Of a stretch of DNA of 64,000 bases, positions 33,549 to 42,570 are shown piece after piece; position 1 is the first letter of the stretch, and each line of letters starts with the position of its first letter. Location of the stretch: positions 310,001 to 374,000 of the forward strand of contig NZ_JAJSAX010000003.1 in assembly GCF_021261315.1 (NCBI RefSeq). Reading direction: 5' to 3'. The translations under genes were made by a program, and so were the position numbers. Origin of the DNA: Epilithonimonas sp. JDS. GTDB taxonomy: Bacteria; Bacteroidota; Bacteroidia; Flavobacteriales; Weeksellaceae. The notes beneath the pieces were generated by a model. It saw only the letters and a list, made by a program, of their open reading frames with translations. It searched no databases and was not told the DNA's origin.

Positions 33549-34286
33549 TTATTTAATGTACTTTTCCAAGCCTGTTTTCAAAGGCTTCAAAGCTTTCAAA
33601 GCTAGTTTTGCAACGGTCTCCGCACCTAGTTTTGACAAATGCGTATCGTCCTCTTTTCCTTTGGGATAATACTCGACTTCGCCTTCTTTGAAATGCAGGT
33701 GAAGCAATTTTGATTTTTCCGGACCAGCCGCGATTTCCATTTGTTCTGTTAATAATTGCATATCGACAAAAGGTACTTTCATATCGTCGGCTACCAATCT
33801 CACAACCAAAGGATAATTACCGTGCGTGTCCACCAAAACGCCATTCTCTGTGAAATCCCTTCTTACAATAGAGGTCATCAGAATCGGTGTTGCTCCTTTT
33901 GCTCTGGTTTCGTTGACATATCTTTCCAGATTGGCTCTGTATTGCGTGTATGGATTGGTGAACTTCGTAGAATCTTTCACTTTCTGGTCGTTGTGACCAA
34001 ATTGGATGACCACAAAGTCACCTTTCTTAAGTTGTTTTTCTACTTTGTCCCATCTACCTTCTGTGCGAAAACTTTTGGAACTTCTGCCGTTCATTGCGTG
34101 GTTTTGAAGTTCGATTTCCGTGGTCAGAAATTGTGGAAGAACCTGTCCCCAGCCGTGTTCAGGATTTTTATCAGGCTTATCTTTGTTTGCCATTGTAGAA
34201 TCTCCAATGAGGAACAAGGTTGGTTTTTTCTGAGCAAATATCAACACTGAAAATAGAATTGATAAGCTTAAAAGCAATTTTTTCAT
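33549..34286 (-). CDS. Rhamnogalacturonan acetylesterase-like SGNH hydrolase (CE12)
   Basis: 245 residues from MKKLLLSLSILFSV, where a proper signal peptide begins; a 30-codon upstream extension is unlikely. SGNH blocks: GDSTM with Ser30, GRSSKSF (Gly block), GHNDQK (Asn block) and DDTHLSKLGA (Asp/His). These fit the CE12 rhamnogalacturonan/pectin acetylesterases. It should deacetylate pectin fragments in the periplasm, helping lyases and GH105. It is in the same orientation as the esterase pair. Confidence 0.9.
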   Translation of the reverse strand: MKKLLLSLSILFSVLIFAQKKPTLFLIGDSTMANKDKPDKNPEHGWGQVLPQFLTTEIELQNHAMNGRSSKSFRTEGRWDKVEKQLKKGDFVVIQFGHNDQKVKDSTKFTNPYTQYRANLERYVNETRAKGATPILMTSIVRRDFTENGVLVDTHGNYPLVVRLVADDMKVPFVDMQLLTEQMEIAAGPEKSKLLHLHFKEGEVEYYPKGKEDDTHLSKLGAETVAKLALKALKPLKTGLEKYIK

Positions 34287-34332
34287 ATTAATTAAGATTA
34301 CGAGCTTATTCAAAAATGCGTTTAATTCTTCA

Positions 34333-34464
34333 CCACAAAAGTCACAAAAGAAAAAGTTTAAAAAATACTTTTCCAAGAGGAAAAAAGAAAATTTATCATA
34401 ACATTACCCTTATTTGAACTTTTGAAAGGCTTAAAAATCGTCATAACTTTTGTGACTTTTGTGG
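34333..34464. repeat. 132-bp palindromic element with 18-bp arms
   Basis: CCACAAAAGTCACAAAAG (34333-34350) is perfectly complementary to 34447-34464. The interior is AT-rich with weaker internal symmetry. It fills the gap between the CE12 and CE8 genes. It looks like a MITE-like or REP-like dispersed element. Confidence 0.6.
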
Positions 34465-34490
34465 TTAAATAAAAATTAAACAAAATATAA

Positions 34491-35459
34491 TTATTGTACA
34501 GGATTCCAGTCACCGAAAATCTTGTCGATGGTAAAATTTTTCACTTCTTTTTTGGTTAATTGATGAGACCAGGAAACTCTTTTCGAAATGTTTCCGCCTT
34601 CTCCTCTACTTCCAAACTCCGCATAGTAAACGGTTTTCTCTTTTTCCGGAAACATTGCGTCGCCTTTCCAAGGATTCCAACCTTCTGGTAAAATGTGATT
34701 TCCCATTTCTGTATTAATGAAAACTGTACGGGCAAACGAGCGCCAAGGTCTTCCAAGAAAAACCTTTGTGATGCCGTCTTTTGCAATCAATTGACAATCG
34801 AAAAAGACAAACCCGAATTTCTTCCCCTGCTGTGTCGAAGCTGCTGTGATATACGAGTCAGCCAAACTTTTGATGGTACAATTTTTAAAAATAACCGTCG
34901 CGGAACCAAAAATAAAATCCGTTGTTCCCTCGATGAAACAATTCTCAAAATATTGTCGGCTGTGATTTCCTGTTGCATAAACCGTATCTTGGCAACCCAA
35001 AATCTTTGAATCCTTAATGACAAACTTGTCGCCTTCCACGTGGAGAGAAACCGCCTGACCTTTGTTACACCAAGTATTCTGAATCGTCAAATTTGAAATT
35101 TTAACCTCATCCGCCATCACTAAAAGTGTGTAGGAATTGAAGGTCGTCATTTTCTCGTTCACAGCGTCAATTTTACCAGAATAATCATCATTAATGAGAA
35201 TCGTATTCTCAGCGTTCTCGCCTTGCAACGTGACTTTGTGTTTGGAAGACGGAATGACGATTTTTTCTTTATAAGTTCCCGCTTTTATTTTGATTAAAGC
35301 TTCGCCCGGACCAAAATCCCTCAATGAATTGATTGCTTTCTGAATAGAAGTGAATTGTCCGCTTCCGTCCGATGCCACATTAACTGTGATGTAAGGTGCA
35401 GTTTGAGCAAACAGAATTTGAACAAAAGCCATCATTAATATTGATAAAATCCGCTTCAT
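34491..35459 (-). CDS. Pectinesterase, CE8 family
   Basis: 322 residues: signal peptide (ending LFAQT) and one CE8 beta-helix. Active-site elements are GCQDTVYATG, TDFIFGSATVIFKNC and FLGRPWRSFARTVF. Unlike the 881-residue enzyme it has no T9SS tail or accessory modules, so it should act in the periplasm on imported, still methylated oligogalacturonides. The start lies 4 bp after the stop of the next upstream gene, so the two are one unit. Confidence 0.93.
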   Translation of the reverse strand: MKRILSILMMAFVQILFAQTAPYITVNVASDGSGQFTSIQKAINSLRDFGPGEALIKIKAGTYKEKIVIPSSKHKVTLQGENAENTILINDDYSGKIDAVNEKMTTFNSYTLLVMADEVKISNLTIQNTWCNKGQAVSLHVEGDKFVIKDSKILGCQDTVYATGNHSRQYFENCFIEGTTDFIFGSATVIFKNCTIKSLADSYITAASTQQGKKFGFVFFDCQLIAKDGITKVFLGRPWRSFARTVFINTEMGNHILPEGWNPWKGDAMFPEKEKTVYYAEFGSRGEGGNISKRVSWSHQLTKKEVKNFTIDKIFGDWNPVQ

Positions 35460-35463
35460 AATT

Positions 35464-36372
35464 TTATTTTAAAGTTTTATCTAAAAACCGAACCGTCAAA
35501 TCCAAAGTTTCCGTAAACCAAGGTTCTGCCGACCAGAATGAATGTGGTGTATCTTTGATTTCGTGAAATTCTGTAGCGATGTTGTACGATTTCAGTTTCT
35601 TCATCATATCGTCTCTTCCCGCGTGGAATCGTGCCTGGGAACTGTTGATGAAAATCGTTGGTGGCGTATTTTTATCGACGAATTCCAGAGGTGAAGCTTC
35701 TTTCCAGTTTTTGAGATTGACATTTCTGTCACCATCCAACCAATAGGCTGCGTAAGTACTTTCCTCGGCTTCGGGATGAATGAAGGAAACAATGCCGTCC
35801 ACATTCACAATCGCTTTGATTTTATTTTCCTTTCTTACGCCAACCAAAGTAGCGATTTGAGCACCGGCAGATTCTCCCAGAACTGCGATATTCTTTGAGT
35901 GTAATGAATATTTCTTTTTGTTTTTCTTTAAAAATTGGATTGCAGTTTCAACATCGTTGACTGCTGCAGGATATTTTGCAACATCGGCCAATCTGTAGCC
36001 AACGGCAATCGCAACATAACCTTTCGACGCCAGTTCCTGAGCCATATATTTTTCGTTTTCCTTACTTCCTGAAATCCATCCACCGCCGTGAACCATTGCA
36101 ATTCCTGGATATTTTTTTGATCTATCGAGCGGATAATAGATATCTGCCTTCAAAGAAATACCATTGACGTTAGCATATTCCACATCTTTATCAACTCCGA
36201 TGTTGGTCGGCGTTGGTCTATCGATAGGTGTGATGAAAGGATATTTTTTCTTATGTTTCTCGTACGTCGTTTCGTTGGTATAAGGAGTCGCATTCGGACG
36301 TGTGGTTTGTCCGAATGCAGATTTAGCTCCAAATAAGAAAAAAATAAGAAAATATAGTTTGTGAAAACCCAT
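35464..36372 (-). CDS. Alpha/beta-hydrolase esterase, exported
   Basis: 302 residues with a signal peptide (ending AFGQT). It has the hormone-sensitive-lipase/carboxylesterase-like motif HGGGW (95-99), nucleophile GESAG with Ser168, an acid region near FHAGRDDM and His in TPHSFW. It is a different subgroup from the tandem pair at 31662-33493. It probably removes acetyl, methyl or feruloyl groups from pectin fragments; specificity is undetermined. It lies 11 bp downstream of GH28. Confidence 0.82.
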   Translation of the reverse strand: MGFHKLYFLIFFLFGAKSAFGQTTRPNATPYTNETTYEKHKKKYPFITPIDRPTPTNIGVDKDVEYANVNGISLKADIYYPLDRSKKYPGIAMVHGGGWISGSKENEKYMAQELASKGYVAIAVGYRLADVAKYPAAVNDVETAIQFLKKNKKKYSLHSKNIAVLGESAGAQIATLVGVRKENKIKAIVNVDGIVSFIHPEAEESTYAAYWLDGDRNVNLKNWKEASPLEFVDKNTPPTIFINSSQARFHAGRDDMMKKLKSYNIATEFHEIKDTPHSFWSAEPWFTETLDLTVRFLDKTLK

Positions 36373-36383
36373 ATTAAAATTGA

Positions 36384-38054
36384 TTATTTGACAGCATTCT
36401 TAGCGACTTCTTTCGCTATTGTGATCTGTTCTTTTGCAACACTTTTAGGAAGTTTTACGGCTGTCGTTTTGTTTCCTAAAACCTTGATGGTTGGCTTGTT
36501 TGCAGATTCCAAAGTCAATCCAGAGATATCGACATTTTTGCTATTGTAAATGGTTGCACCAGTTCCGTCGCTGTACTTCAGTTTTACATTTTTAAGTGTG
36601 ATTCCGTCTGCATCTACGATTGTAAGCGCTTTTTTGGTGTCGAAATTCGAATCTTCGATAGAGATATTTTTAAGGTTCATTTCGGATAATCCGCTCAACG
36701 CGATCGCTTCGTAGGAATTGGTAGCAGTGATATTTTTGAAGAATACATTTCTGAAGATCGGCGTTTCATCCGTCACTGGAATTTTTTTCTCGACTCTCTT
36801 CTCATCATCTGCACTTTGATCTTCCTCAATGATCGGCGAATTACCTTCGTAGAACATATTGAAGCCGATCACCTGCGCCGGAATGTTGATCATATCCACA
36901 TTGCTGATCCAGATATTTTCCACAACACCGCCTCTACCTCTCGTCGTTTTGAAACGAAGTCCGATATCTGTTCCAATAAAAGTACAATCTGAAGCGTGAA
37001 GATTTCTTACACCGCCAGACATTTCGCTTCCGATCACGATTCCGCCGTGTGCGTGGTAAACTGTATTATTTTTGATGATGACATTTTCTGTCGGAACGCC
37101 TCTGTCACGTCCATCTTTATCTTTTCCGGATTTGATGCAGATCGCATCGTCACCAACGTCGAACGTATTATTATAGATCAAAACATTTTTACAAGATTCC
37201 AAATCTAATCCATCGCCATTTTGAGAATACCAAGGATTTCTCACGTTTAGATTTCTCAAGATCAAATTGCTTGACATCAATGGATGAAGGTTCCAAGCTG
37301 GCGAGTTCTGGAAAGTTGGTCCGTCCAGAAGCACTTTATCACAACTTACCAAACTTACCATCACGGGACGAAGGAAATCCTTTACTTTTTCCAGATCTGC
37401 TTTGGTTGTTAATTTCTCTGGGATATTAAAGTTTGCAGTGCTTGTAAATCCAAGTTTTGAACTTTCTGTTGGGAACCAGATCTTCTTATCATCAGACAAA
37501 ACGCCACCTTTGGACAAAAGGTCTTTCCACTGTCCGTCGGTCATTTTTCCTCTTTTCACATATCGCCACGCATCGCCGCTTCCGTCAATGACGCCATTTC
37601 CTGTGATGGCAATATTGGTGGCACCTTTTGCAGAGATCGGCGATTGACAACGGGTTGTGTTAAGACCTTCAAAACTGACATCTACCAAAGGATAATCTGC
37701 AAAATCTCTACTGAAGATGATCATTGCGCCATCTTCCAAATGCAGATTGACATTGCTTTGAAGAACAATTGGACCCGTCATCCAGATTCCTCTTGGAACA
37801 ATTACTTTTCCACCACCTTTTTGATTGATGCTTGTAATTGCTTTTTTGAAAGCTTCTGTATTTTTAACATTTGTTCCGGCAATGGCGCCAAAATCTTTGA
37901 TGCTCACGGACCTTGCAGGAAAAGATGTTTCTGTGACAGTTGGCATTTTGAACTCCACATTTTTGTAGATATCCGCCATTTGCGTTTGTGCAAAACTGTT
38001 TGCCGAAAATAACGTTGCCAAGCTTAAGGCTAATAATTTAATCGATTTCTTCAT
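36384..38054 (-). CDS. Polygalacturonase, glycoside hydrolase family 28
   Basis: 556 residues with a signal peptide (ending NSFAQT) and a right-handed beta-helix. The GH28 residues are all present: NGDGLD with Asp281, GDDAIC with Asp302/Asp303, HGGIVIG with His336 and RFKT. It hydrolyses alpha-1,4 galacturonan linkages. The long N-terminal part and lack of a T9SS tail suggest a periplasmic exo-type enzyme, though endo/exo cannot be read directly. It is downstream of GH43 and upstream of the esterase. Confidence 0.93.
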   Translation of the reverse strand: MKKSIKLLALSLATLFSANSFAQTQMADIYKNVEFKMPTVTETSFPARSVSIKDFGAIAGTNVKNTEAFKKAITSINQKGGGKVIVPRGIWMTGPIVLQSNVNLHLEDGAMIIFSRDFADYPLVDVSFEGLNTTRCQSPISAKGATNIAITGNGVIDGSGDAWRYVKRGKMTDGQWKDLLSKGGVLSDDKKIWFPTESSKLGFTSTANFNIPEKLTTKADLEKVKDFLRPVMVSLVSCDKVLLDGPTFQNSPAWNLHPLMSSNLILRNLNVRNPWYSQNGDGLDLESCKNVLIYNNTFDVGDDAICIKSGKDKDGRDRGVPTENVIIKNNTVYHAHGGIVIGSEMSGGVRNLHASDCTFIGTDIGLRFKTTRGRGGVVENIWISNVDMINIPAQVIGFNMFYEGNSPIIEEDQSADDEKRVEKKIPVTDETPIFRNVFFKNITATNSYEAIALSGLSEMNLKNISIEDSNFDTKKALTIVDADGITLKNVKLKYSDGTGATIYNSKNVDISGLTLESANKPTIKVLGNKTTAVKLPKSVAKEQITIAKEVAKNAVK

Positions 38055-38062
38055 TATTATTT

Positions 38063-38097
38063 AGATTTTAGAATCGAGAACCGAGATCCTGGATTTT
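38063..38097. repeat. Heptamer array upstream of GH28
   Basis: Five contiguous 7-mers: AGATTTT, AGAATCG, AGAACCG, AGATCCT, GGATTTT, starting 9 bp before the GH28 ATG. Confidence 0.6.
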
Positions 38098-38110
38098 ATT
38101 TTAATTAATT

Positions 38111-39754
38111 TTATTTTTTAGTGATTCGGAAAAAGTCAAAATCTGCGTAACCGCCTCTTGCAACCTTTGCATCGCTCACAGAATAGATCCCGACTTTCGC
38201 GCCGATCCATTTTCCTGGTTTTGCCTGAAATTTTTCGCCAATATTGGTAAACGTCTTTCCATTTTCGCTGTAGCTGAATGTGCAGATCCCGTTTGGTTCG
38301 CTCACATTGACCTTCAGGTAAGCTTCGTTAGATTTTAATTTTATTTCATTAATAATCTTCTCCTCGCCACCTTTTTCAGCTTTGGGCGCCTTTCTCAATT
38401 GAAGATAATATCCATCTGGTTTATTGGTGATGACGAGTGAAGCGTGGTCTGTTCCCATCACCAAAAGTCCGGCAACTTTTCCTTCTTTGGCTTCCTCTGG
38501 GAATAGTTTCACTTTGGTTGTCGACACAAAGTCAGGTGCAGGGAATTTCTGCGTCAAAAGATTCGGAACATTCCAAAGATTCTTTTCACCTTCTGGAACT
38601 TTCATTGAGAACAATCTCAAATGATCTTTTCCCGGAATTTTCGCAGACCAAACCACATTTTCGTTGGCGCTCCATTGCCATTGCAATCCGATCTTATCAT
38701 CATTGAATTCATCAGATTCTGCAGGCGTTTCTATAGGGAAGGGTTTACCGACGTTTGGTTTTTTATAAGTCAAAACCGGTTCACCGATCCCATTGTTATC
38801 TGTATCGATTCCCATCACAGGCCAGTCCTTTTCCCACTTCATCGGCTGCAGATGGACAAGTCTTCCGCCCGCATCCACATCCTGAAAATGGTAAAACCAA
38901 TCCTCACCTTTCTGTGTGTCCACCCAAGCACCTTGATGTGGACCGTTGATCTTGGATTTCCCTTGTTCCAAAACGATTTTTTCTTCGTAAGGACCGTAAA
39001 TATTTTTTGACCTTAATATCAATTGCCAACCAGTCGCCACGCCACCAGCCGGAGCAAAGATGTAATAATAGCCGTTTCTTTTATACATTTTCGGACCTTC
39101 AACTGTCGGATGCGCGTCGTGACCATCGAAAACGTGAATGCCTTTGTCCAAAACTTTGGTTCCTTCAGGATTCATTTTATTTAAGGTCAAAATACTTTTG
39201 ACGCCTGCTCTGCTTCCTGCCCAACCGTGAACAAGATAAGCATCGCCATTGTCATCCCAAAACGGGCAAGAATCAATTAACCCTTTTCCTTCCATTACCA
39301 AAACGGGTTCGTCCCATTTTCCCAATGGATCTTTGGTTTTCACCATATAAATTCCAAAATCCGGGTCGCCCCAATAGATGTAGAATTCACCTTTGTGAAA
39401 ACGGATACTTGGCGCCCAGACGGCATCACCTCTTCTTGGAACAGAAAAATGTTCCTTAGGCAAAACGTCCTGAATCGCATAGTTGACCAGTTTCCAATTG
39501 ACCATATCTTTGGAATGCAGGATTGGCAAACCTGGTGCCTCGTTGAAGCTGGAAGCGGTCATATAATAATCGTCGCCAACACGGATTGCGTCTGGATCAG
39601 AATAATCTGAATACAAAACCGGATTTTTATAATTTCCATTTCCTAGGTCAGAAACCCAAACTTCTGAAACGTAAGGTTTCGCCTTCTGTGCATCCAAATA
39701 ATTGATTGACAAGGCAAACAATGAAAGGATGATATGTTTTTTACTGATTCTCAA
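38111..39754 (-). CDS. Glycoside hydrolase family 43 (beta-xylosidase/arabinofuranosidase-like)
   Basis: 547 residues with a signal peptide. The five-bladed propeller (about 35-340) has catalytic base Asp in YSDPDAIRVGDDYYM, transition-state Asp in LIDSCPFWDDNGDAYL and acid Glu in TVEGPKMYKRNGYYY. A C-terminal beta-sandwich (about 350-547) matches the GH43-associated C2/DUF1349 type. It should remove xylose or arabinose side chains from pectin (xylogalacturonan or arabinan). The substrate is uncertain. Confidence 0.88.
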   Translation of the reverse strand: MRISKKHIILSLFALSINYLDAQKAKPYVSEVWVSDLGNGNYKNPVLYSDYSDPDAIRVGDDYYMTASSFNEAPGLPILHSKDMVNWKLVNYAIQDVLPKEHFSVPRRGDAVWAPSIRFHKGEFYIYWGDPDFGIYMVKTKDPLGKWDEPVLVMEGKGLIDSCPFWDDNGDAYLVHGWAGSRAGVKSILTLNKMNPEGTKVLDKGIHVFDGHDAHPTVEGPKMYKRNGYYYIFAPAGGVATGWQLILRSKNIYGPYEEKIVLEQGKSKINGPHQGAWVDTQKGEDWFYHFQDVDAGGRLVHLQPMKWEKDWPVMGIDTDNNGIGEPVLTYKKPNVGKPFPIETPAESDEFNDDKIGLQWQWSANENVVWSAKIPGKDHLRLFSMKVPEGEKNLWNVPNLLTQKFPAPDFVSTTKVKLFPEEAKEGKVAGLLVMGTDHASLVITNKPDGYYLQLRKAPKAEKGGEEKIINEIKLKSNEAYLKVNVSEPNGICTFSYSENGKTFTNIGEKFQAKPGKWIGAKVGIYSVSDAKVARGGYADFDFFRITKK

Positions 39755-39774
39755 ATTCTTATTTTTTAATTTAT

Positions 39775-39855
39775 ACAGGTTTTACACCGTAATTAATGTC
39801 TCTTCCATCGGGTTTCACCCAACGCTACTAATATTTCGCCCTTTCAGGGCTTTTT
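39775..39855. repeat. Probable dispersed intergenic repeat with GCCCTTTCAGGGC hairpin
   Basis: Between the two hydrolase genes, the minus strand reads AAGCCCTGAAAGGGCGAAA, then TAGTAGCGTTGGGTGAAACCC. The hairpin arms GCCCT/AGGGC are clear. I recall similar blocks scattered in other Bacteroidota; this is not verifiable here. Confidence 0.4.
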
Positions 39856-39865
39856 GAAATTTAAT

Positions 39866-41119
39866 TTACTTTTCGAATTCCAAACTTGCGAGGATGAATG
39901 GTCCGGTTCCTTTTGGATCGTTGGAGCGAATCTCTTCGTTGACATAATATTCATAAGTTCCGCTTCTATATGGTTTTCCGCCTAAGCCTGCTACCGCACA
40001 ACATCTGTTCAAATTGACAACGCCATTTTCATCTACAGAGATCAGATTTTTCAGGATGCCGTCGTAGCCTTTTTGAGCAACTGCTTTATAAGACTTTGGC
40101 AAGTAACCTTTGTTGACAGCCTTGATCATGGTGTAAACAAACATCGATGACGCTGAAGCTTCCGTGTAATTTCCTTTTTCGCCGCCTTTGTCCAAAACCT
40201 GATACCAAAGTCCGGTTTCCTGATCCTGAACTTTGATGATCGCATCTGTGTAAGACTTGATGTAACCAATGATCTTAGCTCTTCCCGGATGGTCTTTTGG
40301 CAAGAAATCCAAAACATCTACCATTGCCATTCCGTACCAACCCATCGCTCTTCCCCAGAAATTGGGAGAAAGTCCGGTTTCCTTGTTTGCCCAGGCCTGC
40401 TCTTTGCTCTCGTCCCAAGCGTGGTACAGCAATCCTGTTTTCGGATCTTTTAAATGTTTTTGAATCAGATCAAATTGGTTGACCACGTCGTTGTATGCTT
40501 TGTCAGCTTCCGCACCTTTGCTGAATTCTTTGGTATAATTTGCATAAAAAGGCTCACCCATGTACAGACCGTCCAGCCACATCTGGTGCGGATAGATCTT
40601 CTTGTGCCAGAAACCGCCTTCTTTGGTTCTAGGCATTGTTTCGATCTGGTAACGAAGCGTTTGAAGCGCTTTCAAATATTTTGGTTTTTTCTCTTTTCCG
40701 TAAAGATAAAGAAGGACGTTTCCACAATTCAGGTAATCGATATTGTGTTTGTCGAGTTCGTAGCTTACGATGCTTCCGTCCTCTTTTACCATCGTGTCGC
40801 CAAAGTTGCTGATGTACTCATAATATTCTTTGTTTCCTGTTTTGGCGTACAGCTGTTCTGCACCTTCCAATACTATGGCTGCCGGGTAAGCCCATCTTGG
40901 TTCTTTGTTGAAATCCAACATCCAAGCTTTTGGGAAACGGTTCATCTCGGAAAGGAGCATTCTCTCGGACCATTTCAGATTGGTTGGAACTACTTTTCTG
41001 GATTGTGACGTTTCTGTTTTGGTATTTGAAGCTGCTGCCGATTTTGTTTGAGCACAAGAAAGGAACAATCCTGAAGCGAAAGCTGCGATGGATAATACTT
41101 TAAGGGTTTGAAATTTCAT
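39866..41119 (-). CDS. Unsaturated rhamnogalacturonyl/galacturonyl hydrolase, GH105 (lipoprotein paralogue)
   Basis: 417 residues from MKFQTLKVLSIAAFASGLFLSC; the Cys at 22 sits in a lipobox, so this copy is lipid-anchored. (alpha/alpha)6-barrel GH88/GH105 motifs: catalytic Asp in MWLDGLYMGEPFY, ETGLSPNFWGRAMGWYGMA, and the end CCAVAGLGGKPYRSGTYEYYVNE...GTGPFILASLEFE. It removes the 4,5-unsaturated uronate left by pectate lyases, yielding 5-keto-4-deoxyuronate for KdgF/KduI. Its paralogue lies immediately upstream. Confidence 0.92.
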   Translation of the reverse strand: MKFQTLKVLSIAAFASGLFLSCAQTKSAAASNTKTETSQSRKVVPTNLKWSERMLLSEMNRFPKAWMLDFNKEPRWAYPAAIVLEGAEQLYAKTGNKEYYEYISNFGDTMVKEDGSIVSYELDKHNIDYLNCGNVLLYLYGKEKKPKYLKALQTLRYQIETMPRTKEGGFWHKKIYPHQMWLDGLYMGEPFYANYTKEFSKGAEADKAYNDVVNQFDLIQKHLKDPKTGLLYHAWDESKEQAWANKETGLSPNFWGRAMGWYGMAMVDVLDFLPKDHPGRAKIIGYIKSYTDAIIKVQDQETGLWYQVLDKGGEKGNYTEASASSMFVYTMIKAVNKGYLPKSYKAVAQKGYDGILKNLISVDENGVVNLNRCCAVAGLGGKPYRSGTYEYYVNEEIRSNDPKGTGPFILASLEFEK

Positions 41120-41191
41120 ATTGCTTTTATTTTTTTTTATTTTTTGAATGAACAAAAATTCTGTAAACGAAACCTTTTTTTATCTGGAAAC

Positions 41192-41280
41192 CTGCAGCCT
41201 ACTTCGACAAGCTCAGCATAAACTCATTGAGTGGATCCCGATGTAAAATCGGGAGGGAGTGGCAGACGGATTAAGCTGCC
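41192..41280 (-). repeat. 89-bp dispersed repeat, copy 1
   Basis: The reverse complement of 41192-41280 matches 60720-60808 at 84 of 89 positions by eye. It contains a CCCGAT/ATCGGG hairpin and ends CTGCAGCC / GGCTGCCC-like. It sits between the two GH105 genes. Confidence 0.85.
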
Positions 41281-41298
41281 CAAATAATTCTTACCATC

Positions 41299-42558
41299 TT
41301 ATTTTTCAAATTCCAGACTTGCCAAGATGAACGGTCCGGTTCCCTTTGCATCGTTGGAACGGATCTGCTCATTGACATAATATTCGTAGCTGCCATCACG
41401 GTAAGGTTTTCCGCCCAAACCTGCTACAGCACAACATTTGTTGAGATTGACCACGCCATTTTCATCCACTGTGATCAGATCTTTGATGATACCGTCATAA
41501 CCTTTCTTCGCTGCTGCTTTGTAAGATTTTGGCAAATAACCTTTGTTGACCGACTTGATCATCGTGTAGACAAACATTGCGGAAGCCGTTGCCTCTTCAT
41601 AATTGCCGTTTGCCAATGGCTTGTCCAAAACCTGATACCACAGACCTGATTTTTTGTCCTGATATTTGATCACAGCGTCTGAGAAGGATTTGATGTAGGA
41701 AATGATCCTTGCTCTTCCGGGATGATCTTTTGGTAAATAGTCCAAAACGTCGACCATCGCCATTCCGTACCAGCCCATTGCACGACCCCAGAAATTAGGA
41801 GAAAGTCCAGTCTGTTTGTCAGCCCAAGCCTGCTCTTTGCTCTCGTCCCAAGCGTGGTAAAGCAATCCCGTTTTTTTATCCAAAAGATTTTTCTGAACGG
41901 AATCAAACTGCATTACAATATCATCATAGGCTTTTGTAGCATCAGCTCCTTTCGTAAAATCTTTGGTATAATGCGTGTAGAAAGGCATTCCCATATACAG
42001 TCCATCCAACCAAACTTGATTAGGATATATTTTTTTGTGCCAGAAAGAGCCTTCATTGGTTCTGGGTTGTCCGTCGATTTGTAGACGAAGCGTTTGAAGG
42101 GCTTTCAGGTATTTTTCTTTTTTCTCTTTTTCGTAAAGATAAAGCAATACATTTCCACTATTCAAAAGGTCGATGTTGTACTTTTCCAGTTCGTAGGAAA
42201 CGATGGTTCCGTCTTCTTTGACCAATTTTTCGCCGAAGCTGCTGATGTAATTGTAGTATTCTTTTTTGCCGGTATTTGCGTAGACTTGCTCAGCAGCATC
42301 TAAAACGATGGCTGCGGGATAGGTCCATTTTGGGCTTTTGCTGAAGTCGAGCATCCAGGATTCCGGGAAACGGTTCATCTCGGAAAGGAGCATTCTTTCC
42401 GACCATTTCAGGTTTGTGGGAACTACTTTTCCGGATCTTGAAGTTTCAGTTTTCGATTTTGGAGCTTCTATTGTTTTTGTCTGCGCAGAAGCCAGGAACA
42501 TTCCTGAACTTAGAACTGCGAAAGTGTATATCTTTAACTTACTATTAATAAAATTCAT
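41299..42558 (-). CDS. Unsaturated rhamnogalacturonyl/galacturonyl hydrolase, GH105 (soluble paralogue)
   Basis: 419 residues, aligned end to end with the neighbouring GH105 (VWLDGLYMGMPFY, GLSPNFWGRAMGWYGMAMVDVL, CCAVAGLGGKPYRDGSYEYYVNE). The signal peptide ends MFLASAQTK where the paralogue has LFLSCAQTK. The lipobox Cys is replaced by Ser, so this copy should be cleaved by signal peptidase I and be soluble in the periplasm. Same reaction class. It starts 12 bp downstream of the DUF4861 gene. Confidence 0.92.
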   Translation of the reverse strand: MNFINSKLKIYTFAVLSSGMFLASAQTKTIEAPKSKTETSRSGKVVPTNLKWSERMLLSEMNRFPESWMLDFSKSPKWTYPAAIVLDAAEQVYANTGKKEYYNYISSFGEKLVKEDGTIVSYELEKYNIDLLNSGNVLLYLYEKEKKEKYLKALQTLRLQIDGQPRTNEGSFWHKKIYPNQVWLDGLYMGMPFYTHYTKDFTKGADATKAYDDIVMQFDSVQKNLLDKKTGLLYHAWDESKEQAWADKQTGLSPNFWGRAMGWYGMAMVDVLDYLPKDHPGRARIISYIKSFSDAVIKYQDKKSGLWYQVLDKPLANGNYEEATASAMFVYTMIKSVNKGYLPKSYKAAAKKGYDGIIKDLITVDENGVVNLNKCCAVAGLGGKPYRDGSYEYYVNEQIRSNDAKGTGPFILASLEFEK

Positions 42559-42570
42559 TGGTTTGAAAAT

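Noticed and set aside
34287-34376. 30-codon N-terminal extension of the CE12 enzyme
   Set aside because: The residues are unlike a signal peptide and run into the 132-bp palindromic element; MKKLLLSLS is the natural start.
38037-38050. AATCGATT core at the start of the GH28 gene as another LacI operator
   Set aside because: Only the central eight bases match; the flanks are TTT/TCT and it lies within the signal-peptide codons AAA TCG ATT, so it is likely coincidence.
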